Source: Apus apus (taxonomy: Eukaryota > Chordata > Aves > Apodiformes > Apodidae). Taken from it: a DNA stretch of 64,000 nt. Shown here piece by piece: positions 13,701 through 23,821 of this stretch (its first letter is position 1; each line of letters begins with the position of its first letter). Location of the stretch: contig NC_067304.1 of NCBI RefSeq assembly GCF_020740795.1, positions 4,640,056 to 4,704,055 on the forward strand. The letters run 5' to 3'. A model generated the notes under the pieces. That model ran no database searches. It had not been told where the DNA came from and saw only the letters and a program-made list of their open reading frames with translations. Both the position numbers and the translations under genes were made by a program.

Positions 13701-16565
13701 ACTTAAAAGCCCTTGGTGGTGTGGGGAGGAGATGCAAGAGTGAGAACAAGGACTTGCACCCAAGGACATTTTCCTTTTGGCACCCTTGCTCAGCAAAAGA
13801 AGGAAACAGGGAAAAGTGTTTAAAAAGTCACTGAAGTGCTATTATGCAAAACCAGTTTAATGTGAATGAGACTGAAAGAACCTGAGTCACTTCCAAATAT
13901 GAGACCTAGTTTGCCTTTGAGAAATGCATCACCTTTTGATGTTCTGAACTGTTTCTGGGAACAGAAAGAAGTGTTTCAAATGCAGTATCCTAATCAGCAG
14001 TCAAGTAAAATTAAAGAAAGTTAAAAAGCCAGTTTAGGGAAAAAGAAATTATGGCTCTATATAACAAATATGTTAATACTTAAAATATTCCTTCCCTTCA
14101 TTAATTTCTCAGGAAGTGAAGGAGAAACACAGCACATGCTTTAGGAGAGACTACAATAATATCCTCATTTAGCTAAAAAAAAAAATCCAAACAGAAAGAG
14201 ACAACCTTTTAAAAAAATCAGTACTTCATCGCAGAAGAGGAGGAGGACAAGTTCTTCAACATAAACCACTCCAATTTATCAAAAATGTTTGAAAATGTTT
14301 GTAATGAACTAAGCTAACAGACCCCAGTGCTAAGGAAAGCCACTAATTGATAATGTCAACCAAAACCTCCTAACAAGGCCAACTGCTTAGCTAGAAATGC
14401 TTAAGGAAAAAAGGTAGTTGTGACAACAGGAAATTTATTGCTGCTGGAGCTGTTATCTGGTCAAAATATAAATGTTATTCAGTCTGGAAGACAAGAGAAT
14501 AGTCAAATAAAAGACCAGGCCCTCTTCAAGCTACAGAATTTGCAAGCAAATGTAAAGCACACCCTTGAATATAAACCAAAACTTATCATTTTGAAGGTTA
14601 AATGAAATATTATTGAAAAGACAGATGAGGAAACGGCTTTGGCTTTGTGCAAGAAGGTTTTAATTTGCTGTCCATCAAAAAACATGCACATGTAGGAGAC
14701 CAAACTGCAGCCGCGGTTTAAGGCCAAGGGCTGAATTTGACTCAGAGACTTTAATTCAACACTGACTTGAAAAAGGAGCAATTCCTTACTGGTCTTTTCC
14801 ACTTCTGGGTGGAGAGTGCATTCTGATGCAAGCCCGGAGTGGGATAACAGAACTTGAACTTGATCTCTTAACTATGGAAAGAGGAAAAAAAAAACACAAC
14901 CCAAAACACAAAACCATTTCCTGGTCTACATACAACTCTGAAGCTGGAGATGTGTGTGAGCCCAGGATGTGGTTATGAACTAACAAGCAGCACTCTCAGA
15001 TCAAGTTGAAGGTCTCACACAGTACAGACATTTAGTGCCTTTCAATCAATGCACCATGAACAGACACACAACAGACACTTCCAGAGCTCCACCTTCTCCT
15101 CACCTGGCACCCCAGCAGGGCCTTTGTACAAACTCCCCAGGAGTTTTAGGTCATTAGTGATGCCTTTCTATACATGACTTGTCACAAATAGCAGTTAAAA
15201 AACCCCACTATAACAAAAACACAACATTTTGTGGTTTGTTGTATCAAAACTGTACCTAAAAATATGCTTTTACAGTACAGGCAATTTGCTGGGAAATCCC
15301 TCAGTTTCCACAACTTTCCAGGTTTCCTTCAAGAAGCAAGATGGGCAAGAACAGAACAGCAGCTCTTTAAATCAACTTCATCCCACTTACTTTCTTTCAA
15401 GGCCACCTATAGGGCCAAAACAACCTGTATTGCAGAAAACAGATCTAAATCTTGAGTTCTACCTTTTGACTTTATTTTCATCCTATAACCAAATATTACC
15501 AAAAGAAACACAAACAGGATATTCCTGAGGCAAAATTCTGTTAGATTACAACTTGACAGCTAGTATTCTTTGCCAAGGGGATCTTGTCCTCCCTGGTTTG
15601 GCAGCACTTGCTGTGGTTACAAAACCCTATGTGTGTCCACTCCTCAGATGTATATTCATTATTTTTTTCTGGTATTAATTCCCTGTAAACACTACTACAA
15701 AGTGAACAGGAACTTTTAACTGGTGCTGGGAGAGCATCTGCCTACAGGATGGAGCGTTCAGTAAATAAACTGGGTTCAAAAGAGCAATACTGAGGAGAAA
15801 AGCAGCTGAAAGCTGCGTATACTAACAGGACAAAGACCAGTGCCAGTGGGGAAGAAGAGTGGCTCTTGAAAAAGAGTTCACAGATTCTGGTCTTGCACCA
15901 TTTATTAGCATAAGCAATTAGTGTTTACATCTGGGGACAAAAGAAAAGTCCCACCTGCTAACTGCTAATTAATCCTAACACTGAAGTCATGTGGCAGCAC
16001 CTGAAGGTACTACAGCTGCTCCAGATAAAGAATCCATGTCGAGACTGCAGCACATAACTGCAGATACCATAGTAGTGAGGCAGAAATACCTGGCAAGGTT
16101 AATTGCCCGGCATGTTTAAAAATAAAAGGCAGGAATGCCACAAGCTGCATTATGAAACCACTCCGTTCCAGGAGCCTGGAGCATCATTGCCAACAGCAGA
16201 ACCCGCACCAAACACACCTATGTTTCATAACCTCCTTTTACCACGCTATGGAATAAAACAAACAGAACAGGCAGGGAAGCAGAGCGTGCAGCCAGGCACC
16301 AGCCCGCGGCCATCAATGAGTGAACCGGACTTTGTGCTGGGAACCAGAAATGGTGTTTCACAAAGCACCCCAAACAGGCCCGAAGGACAAATACACGGGC
16401 TGTGCTCTGCTGCAACGGGGGGCGAGGGCAGCCTGGGCTCCTGCCCACCAAGTGCCTCAGAGCCAAGCTGAGCCTGCTGCTGGGCCGCAGCAAGCACAGA
16501 CACACCGGGATCACCTGCTCCGTCAGGTCACAGGGACACACGTTTTGCCAGGCTGAACTCTTGGG
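4745..16565. other. Exon-free interval, presumed intergenic
   Basis: All open frames here are short and of biased or random composition, and none matches a protein I know. I saw no tRNA or other structured RNA. A two-copy ATTCTATG motif at about 11003-11020 is probably a residual CR1 tail, and there are scattered poly-A/T and GT runs. Apart from those I see nothing that supports a gene. Confidence 0.5.
11003..11020 (+). repeat. Residual CR1 tail motif
   Basis: Two tandem ATTCTATG units occur without a recognisable CR1 body. This 8-bp motif is the diagnostic 3' terminus of avian CR1, so the site is either a very short 5'-truncated insertion or an eroded one. Confidence 0.45.
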
Positions 16566-16690
16566 CCTCAGGATCCCAGAACCACAAAGGATCTCGGCAC
16601 GGTTCAGGTTGGAAAAGGTCTTGTAAGATCATGGAGTCCAACCGCTAACCTACCTCTGCAGAGCCCAGCGCTACAGCGTGTCCTGCGGGA
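16566..16690 (-). mobile_element. CR1 LINE 3'-end fragment, diverged
   Basis: The plus strand contains the reverse complement of the CR1 3' region: GGTTCAGGTTGGAAAAGGTC followed by a GATCATGGAGTCCAACC segment. It lacks a clean 8-bp tail and is clearly older than the copies at 29.3 and 34.8 kb. The limit toward the minisatellite is approximate. Confidence 0.7.
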
Positions 16691-16890
16691 CCCCAGCAGC
16701 GGGTCAGCCCCCCTGGGTGTCTGGGCGAGCTCCTCCCGCAGCCTGTCAGGATGGGGCGGCAGCGGGGCCCGCTGCCCTCCCGCCCCGAGGTGCCTCAGCT
16801 GCCCCCCAGAAACGAGGCCTTTCGGTGCCCGCGCTGACGAGCCACGAACTCCAGCTCGTACCAGTCAGGCAGACGAACACAACACAAGCC

Positions 16891-17242
16891 CGGGGGCGGG
16901 ATGCGGGGGATGCGGGGGATGAGGGGGATGCGGGGGATGAGGGGGATGCGGGGGATGCGGGGGATGAGGGGACGCGGGAGATGCGGGGGATGCGGGGGAT
17001 GAGGGGATGCAGGAGATGAGGGGACGCGGGAGATGAGGGGGATGAGGGGACGCGGGAGATGCGGGAGATGCGGGGGATGAGGGGACGCGGGAGATGCGGG
17101 AGATGCGGGAGATAAGGGAGATGCGGGGGATGAGGGGACGCGGGAGATGAGGGGACGCGGGAGATGAGGGGGATGAGGGGACGCGGGAGATGTGGGAGAT
17201 GCGGGAGATGAGGGGGATGAGGGGGATGAAGGGGACGCGGGG
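16891..17242. repeat. GC-rich 9-bp minisatellite
   Basis: About 350 bp of tandem units based on GATGCGGGG, with variants GATGAGGGG and ACGCGGGA (the last one base shorter). Longer blocks that mix these variants recur, suggesting repeated internal duplication. The array creates long artificial open frames on both strands (Pro/His/Arg/Ser-rich on minus, Gly/Asp/Met-rich on plus) that should not be annotated as proteins. The plus strand is rich in G-runs and could form G-quadruplexes. Confidence 0.9.
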
Positions 17243-17292
17243 CAGCAGCGCCCGCCCCGCGCGGCCTGAGGCGGCGGAGCAGCGGGGGGGGG

Positions 17293-17308
17293 CAGCGCCC
17301 CCTGGCGG
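17293..17308 (-). promoter_or_regulatory. Strong CTCF-like binding site
   Basis: The minus strand reads CCGCCAGGGGGCGCTG, a very close match to the vertebrate CTCF core consensus, which is roughly CCRSYAGGKGGCRSY from general knowledge. It lies in a GC-rich unmethylatable-looking patch just beyond the minisatellite and about 0.8 kb left of the presumed NUCKS1 3' end. That is a plausible boundary position. Occupancy cannot be judged from sequence. Confidence 0.6.
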
Positions 17309-17510
17309 GCGCCGCGCGGAGGCGCCCTCGGGCCGCAGGTCCCGGCGGGGCGGGGAGCGGCCCCGGCGCGTGTCTCGGGGGCAGGACCCGCCAGGAAAGG
17401 GACCCGCGGCCGGGACGGGGCGAGAGGAGAAGCAGAGCCCCCTTCCCCAGGGGCAGGGCCGCTTGGAGCGCCGCAGGGAGCAGGCGCAGAGAGGAAGGCT
17501 CTCTGCCTTC

Positions 17511-17670
17511 GAGTGAGAGGTGGTGGAGTCTCCTCTGGAGACATTTAAAACCCACCTGGACGCGTTCCTGGGTGATGTGCTCTGGGTGACCCTGCTCTGG
17601 CAGGGGGGTTGGGCTGGGTGATCTTTTGAGGTCCCTTCCAACCCCTAGGATTCTATGATTCTATGATTCT
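17511..17670 (+). mobile_element. CR1 LINE 3' end, plus orientation
   Basis: It reads through the typical CR1 terminal region: GTGGAGTCTCCTCTGGAGAC, then the CTGGCAGGGGGGTTGG and GAGGTCCCTTCCAACCCC segments, ending in tandem ATTCTATG units. It is 5' truncated. Together with the minus-oriented fragment at 16566-16690 it forms an inverted pair around the minisatellite and CTCF-like site. Confidence 0.9.
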
Positions 17671-18355
17671 AAGGCTGCGGAGGGCGCGTGGGGCGGGAGG
17701 AAGGGCTTGTCTCCCCTCACCCTCCATTTTTTTGCAGTTGTTTCTGAACCTGAGGAAACAACGAGATTGAACCTGAAAACCTCAACTCACAGCTCTGGTG
17801 GAGGAGCCTGTGAACCCCAAGGCTGTGTTTGCTACAGCCAATGCTACTTCGTTCTTTACCTCTTCCCCTCAGCTCACATCGTGCGCCAAACTGCTCCAGC
17901 CAGAACCCGACCTGCCCTCCTCGGAGAAAGCACGAGCTCTGCAAGGGAATTAATCCTCCAACTATCACTGTCAGAGATGAACACGTTTGCACATCTCACC
18001 AACAGCCACAAAATCAAAAGCCACGGCTGAAGAATACCTCCGAAGAGCAGAAATATAACACAAGCCATGTTTACGGGTTATAAAAGCCCTTTTATAAAGC
18101 CATTTTTAAACAAAACCAAAAAGTTTACAAAAGAAAATAAAAGATACAGAAGAATGAGTTGCTTAATATATTCCAAAAAAGGAGAAAAAGAAAAGAGGGG
18201 ACACAATTTCAACATGCTGAACAATAAAGGGTTCTTTTTCCTTGTCTCTTTTTTTAATACAAAATACAAGCGAAGGATACACATACTTAAAACAGAGCTC
18301 AGGAGCAGGTATGCAGTCCTGGGAACCCTTCAATAAAAGCAAAGCAGGGTTTTGT

Positions 18356-18385
18356 TATTTTTTTTTTTCTTTCTTTCTTTCTTTG
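18356..18385. repeat. Poly-T and (TTTC)n simple repeat
   Basis: A run of T followed by four TTTC-type units, ending at GCAGG. Read on the plus strand it resembles a polypyrimidine tract plus acceptor, but no exon follows it. It lies in the presumed NUCKS1 3' UTR. Confidence 0.8.
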
Positions 18386-20014
18386 CAGGTACATAGAGAC
18401 TGGAATATGTAAAATTAAGTAGCACAAAAGACCATCACACAATTCTACCAGTGAATGTTGCATCTATAAATTCACGAACATGGTCAACAGTCATGTTCAC
18501 TTCAACCCCTTAAAAAAAAAAAAAGTGTGTTCATTTTAAATAAAGCATTAATGTTACATTCAGACTTAACTCCTAGTACCATGTGGTAGATCTCATTGTT
18601 GTCAAGGTATTGCAAGAGCTGCCAACCAGCAGCACTGAGCACTTTGCAGCTGCCCCTTGGTCTGCTCTTGAGATTAAAAAAAAAAAATCTTAAAGGGATG
18701 GGGAGGAGAACTGCAAAGAGCCTGATTTTTAGAAAAAGCTCATTAGGGGATTGCAAATACTCAAGACAAATATTCATTGCATATCATATAATGATGCCTT
18801 GCTGACAGCCAAAGGCCCTACCTGGAGTCTCCTCTGCTACCTTCGAAGTGATTATTCAGGGTTTGCTGTGACATGATGTTCATGGTTAAACAAAAATTAT
18901 GTAGCTCTTATTTACAATTTTTTTTTTTTTTTTGTAACAATTGCTTCTGCAGGAGAGGGGGGGGAAAAAAAAGTAAAACTCACAAATCTTCAGAACACAA
19001 AGGGAATAAGATGTCAGACACTCCCATGCGCGCACTCACACCCGCGCACTCACACACAAAATACTTCAGGGGCTTTTACACACATTATTCTGGCTTAAGC
19101 TGATTGAGTATTTCTCCATCCCACCCCACTACCCCTCCCAAAATATATATATAAAAAACCCTTGCCCCAATATACAAAGCATATGCACAATGGTGGTTTG
19201 CAGTCACACTGAGCATGCGCAGACCGATGGACCCACTCGGTTCACCACGCTGGAGGGGGCAGGCAGTCTAGAGTCATCTCCAATAGTGGTTGATACACAG
19301 TCAGCACATGGTGAGAACTTGACTAGACTGAGAAATATTCCTGTGTTTTTTTTTTTAATATAAAGAGTTCAAGGAAAAGACATTCAAATGCCAGTCACCT
19401 ACTGAAGTGGGAAGTCTAGAACGAGGATACAGAAGGTTTGGGGAGGTCTCGAAAGGACACCGTCACCTTTCAGAGCTCTGGTATTCCTCAGAGTGCTTTG
19501 AAAAAGTCACCCTGGACAGTAAGAAGGGAACAGTTAAGTTTTGCTTCCTAGTTTCGTTAGCAGAACTTGTATTTGAGCCTCCCAAAACCGTAGGGAAAAT
19601 ATTCAAAGTTCAGGGAAAACTTTCTGTTTGATCACATCCGTACAGAATACGTGATTTCCACACGTTGATGTGAATCCCCCAAAGGAACAAATCCTGCACA
19701 CCACGTGTTTGGTGACAGCGTCCCTTTAAATATCCATCTGCTCACATTTTCATATCCTGCCTCCCCCAACAGATGAACATCCACTTCTCAAATATTAAAC
19801 TCATGGATCAGTTCATAGTTTTTTGAGAACCATGTGTTCAACAATATGATCTGGTATAAAAATAAACACTTCACAAACAAATTACATAAAGCAAAGCACC
19901 AGTTTCTACAGCTCAAAAGCTTCCAGCATGTTACAGTTTACTTCCCTCCCTCCTTAACATGGGTGCCTCAGTGTCTATTGTACCTTTGTGACCATCACCA
20001 GCGGAGGGGAAGAT

Positions 20015-20053
20015 TAAAAAAAGAAAAAAAAAAAAAGAAAAAAAGAAAAAAAG
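20015..20053. repeat. A-rich low-complexity tract
   Basis: Runs of A interrupted by single G residues, possibly a decayed poly-A. No LINE or SINE body is recognisable beside it. Confidence 0.8.
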
Positions 20054-23000
20054 GAATTCAAGCACATCTTCTGCCACTGCCCTGGTAGTGCTGGCCCAGG
20101 GGCTGAGCATGCTCCCAACCGTTCCCTGCATCCGTGAGGTTACCTAGGAGAAGCCACCCAGGATGAGCTGCTTCTCTCCCCACACTCTGCTGCTTTGATG
20201 ATGTTAAAACAACAAAATCAGAAGTTTCTTGGCTGCCCCGTTTCTACGTCTTGCTCTCACCCACAATCCATTCTGAAACCCATTGAGGAGCTTGGCATGT
20301 TTGACGTTCTCATGCTGATCCAACAGAAACTGAAGCAAATAACCTGTAGCATGAAATTCCAACTGGAATTGCCAATTTGTACTGATGAAGCCTTGTGGCC
20401 AGTTAAGAGGCAGGACTATTGGCATAGAACTGTGAAACAATGTGGTGAGGATTCAAAAACAGAATGTATGAAAGGTTATATAATGGAAGTTAGTTATGAG
20501 ATACCATTTTAAAAGTAAGCCCAGGGCAGGGCACTAGATGAAGTGAACTCTGGAATAAATCCATTTACCTCTCTGCAAAGGCTCCAAAATGACAGCTGTG
20601 TAACAGAAGACAATATTTTCAAAGCCACCTTCTGTCAATGAAACTTTCTACTCCATGAAGAACTCTTCATGCTCCTCAAGAAAGGCATTTTACAGCTTTC
20701 CTTCAAGAAATCAGAACGCTTAATACAAATGAAAAAAAAAAGACATTTAAAAAGGTTAAGTCTGCCACTACTGAAAAATGTTGTGTACTAAAAAAACCCC
20801 AAAAATAAATGTATTAACCTTCACAATTTTCTTTGATCTGTAAGAATGCAAACAGCTGTATTTCTAACAGAATGACCAAGAGGGGGCTTAGTGTTTGCAC
20901 CAGTCAGCACAACAGGCAAATATAGAAAAAGTTACAAAACCCCAGAAGTAGTACAGGATTTACATAGTGTTTTGAGTTGTGACAAACTCAGTAAGCAACA
21001 TGCAGCCTGTAACAGCCATGAGAGATGAAACATATGAGAAAACAGAAGAGTTTTGTAAGATAAAGGGCCAAAACTGCCAGGCATGAAGTAAATCCAGTCC
21101 AAAACCTGAACTGAGAACAATGGAAACATTTTTCACAGCCTTAACTTCAGGTAACTGTGTTAGAAAAAAAACCCCAAAAAAAGATTTTAAGTGGAACTTA
21201 CAAAATGCACTCTTCAGAAAAAAATCTGGTCTAGTGGGTAAAGAAACAGCTGTTTGACCAGATCAGCTAGAGGTATTTTACATTTCAGCAATCCTTGTAC
21301 ATATTAATACAAAAAACCCAAACCAAAACAGTAGATAATAGCTTAAAACAGTCTGGTCTGAAGGGGAACAAATATGTGGGCCAGATACTCACAAAAGTTT
21401 ATCCTTCCCCCAAATTTAATCCAAATGCTTTTTAAAACCTGGCCACTTATTTTCCCCTATTGCCCAAGAAGCACTGGGCTAGGAGTGGAAGGAAGGCAAG
21501 AGACACTGCTCTTCCAGAGATCTGGAAGGTGGGAAGAGGTGTGGGAGAGGAGAGGGGATTATGTTTGCTTCTTTTTCAAGACTGATACTTCACTCCAGCC
21601 TTAAAACTGTTCTGCAAAATTAAACCACTTAAAAAAAAAAAAAGATTTACAATGGAAACACCGATCATCTTTATTGTAACGGCAACAGTAGTTTCATTAT
21701 AGTAAAGAATGTTAGAGAACTTAAAATTTTTATAAGCCAAGGTAAAGTAATTTACCAGCCTCAATATAATCCATGGCTATGAATCACACAAGACAATCAG
21801 TCGGCTGTTTATATTAATATTCCATTCCACATTTTAGGCTCCACACTGTGCTCAGTATCTTCAGGCTCCCTGTGCCATTCAGCCAAGTGTCCTTCCCTGG
21901 TCATATTAGTGTATCACATCTAAAAGCTCTCTAAAATCCAAACAGGATTAAAAACCTGGTAGCATGTGCACCAGAAATCCACCTTATTAGCTGCCTTATG
22001 TTACCTTCAAGAGGCTGGTTACAAAATGTGTAGTTGTGTGAAAAAAAAAAAAAAAAAAGAGATGCAAAGCTTGTCAGCTGTAACTGTGAGCAACACACAG
22101 AAAGCACAAAGGGTTTAAGAAAAAAAAAATAAAGAAAAATGGCAGGTCCAGTTTTCAGTATTTCCACCAACAAACATGGCAGCAACCTCTGCACCAGGGT
22201 TGGAAAACAAAGGCTTGTGTACTTTAAATTTTAAAAAAGGATATGGCTGCTTGGATAAAAACACATTAAAATGCCACCACACACATCTCAAGTGTCTTGC
22301 ATTTAGAGGGACATCCTGATTTTATTACAAAACTATAGCCCTGCTACACTGCTTCCAAACTCCACTTCCTCCCAGCTCCATCCTTTGGTACTGCCCCCTG
22401 CTCAGCACTCCTGAGGCTCAGGGAGCAGAACAATGACCAACAGTTAGCAGACATGCTGATGGGTGAGCAAAGCCTCCCACACTGCAGGGTGGAAGGATGA
22501 AGAGATGGAAGTGGTATCAGGGTGATGAAGTTTGCTGCTGTCCCACACTGCAGCTGGAGAGGCTGAGAGGTGTGACCACCAGAGCTATGACCACAGAGCC
22601 TTGGAGGACAGATGGAGGGAGAGGAGAGAAACACTTCAGCGTGACTCATGGGATCCGAGACTGACCAGAGCATTACAGGAATCCTTTGCCTCACATTTCT
22701 AAAGGGACACCCCTTGCCCCAAAAGCTAAAGAATTTGCTTTTACACTACCTGTTTGGTTTTTTCCTTGGAAAAACTTTAAAAGACATTTTCCACAATATC
22801 AAATGGAAACCATGGTTTTAAATCTCTCTTACCTATTCTGCCCATCTAGAGCCAACCCTGGAAGAAATACAGTGGAGCTAATGGATGTGAGAAGCTTGTA
22901 GGTTGAATTTGTATAGAATGAACTGCAATTTGCCTCAAGCAGAATAGTGTTCTATCCAGCAAAGACAAAAGATCTTGCATCCTAATTGGAGGATCTTTCC

Positions 23001-23621
23001 TAAGTAAAAGACAGAGGAACCATCTACAAGTCTCTTGATTGCTTTCCATGAAAAACGTGCCTGAATCCAAGAAACACAGGTTTCCTCCCCGTGTTTCCTC
23101 TTCCTCAACTGGAATTCTCTCAACTACATTTTTTCTGAGTGTGAACTCGTATCAACACAAGTCTGTTAAAGCACAGGTTCATTTTTTCCACATATTCAAA
23201 TACAGAATAATAGCTTTCAAGAACTCTTACGAGCACTGGGTTATCTATTCTACTTAATTATTTGTAACCTTGGTTTCCATGTTATCAGTCTCAAACCTTA
23301 TTGCTTCACAACTGCAGTACCCCTTGAAAAAACTAGAGATTTCAATGGTCTGTTAATTTGTCTCAAATGGCTTTCAGATTGGGTGGGGGAGGGAGAACAG
23401 AATGGCCAACAGAGAACACTGACTTCAAAATATTACTGTATAAGGGTTTCCTCTTATTAAAAAAAGGATACACTGTATTGAACAGCTGAAAGTAAAGACA
23501 GCATTCAAAGCCCATGAGTCAAGCCACAGCCAAAACCATGTTCTACCCCTAAGTATGTTTTCTTTTCCTTTTTTTCTCTTTTTTTTTTTTTTTTTAAACA
23601 AAAGATTTCCTCAACTGCCAT

Positions 23622-23821
23622 TTAATCTTCACCAGAGGGTGCTTCATCTTCAGATCCCTCATCCCCTGACTTCTCTGGTGGAGGGCTGGCTGATTTTTTC
23701 TTTTCTGGGGGACTTTCAGGCTCTTCATCCTCTTCTTTGGGGGATGGGGTCTTTTCTTTTGTTGCCTTGGAAGCTGTGGGGCGACCTGCCTTCCCTTTGC
23801 CTTTCACTGGACTGGGGGTCA
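23622..23821 (-). CDS. NUCKS1: NUCKS1 coding exon 8 (C-terminus and stop)
   Basis: Codons 229-294 plus TAA. The acceptor is TTTTTCCAG. It encodes the proline-directed phosphorylation segment ([11 protein letters not shown], then [19 protein letters not shown]) and the acidic tail [18 protein letters not shown] sites known as CDK targets in mammals are retained. Confidence 0.95.

Larger units (their letters stand above)
18070..23621 (-). other. NUCKS1: Probable long NUCKS1 3' UTR
   Basis: The stretch downstream of the NUCKS1 stop on the minus strand is exon-free, AT-rich and free of obvious LINE copies. NUCKS1 mRNA in mammals is known for a 3' UTR of several kilobases, which would end near here. 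Candidate minus-strand poly(A) signals are AATAAA read from TTTATT near 18231, 21669 and 22320, and ATTAAA near 18253 and 19348. The left limit is a guess, and shorter isoforms are likely. Confidence 0.4.

Noticed and set aside
16891-17242. Regular short repeats considered as a CRISPR array
   Set aside because: The units are contiguous 8-9-mers without unique spacers, in a vertebrate genome. It is a minisatellite.
16746-17641. Pro/His/Ser/Arg-repeat open frames (249-269 codons, minus)
   Set aside because: They are products of the 9-bp minisatellite, whose unit length being a multiple of three keeps frames open. All three minus frames are open, which argues against coding.
1-18000. Search for SLC45A3 and ELK4 coding exons expected from human synteny
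   Set aside because: No open frame resembled the ETS domain of ELK4 or the transporter helices of SLC45A3, so neither gene is annotated.
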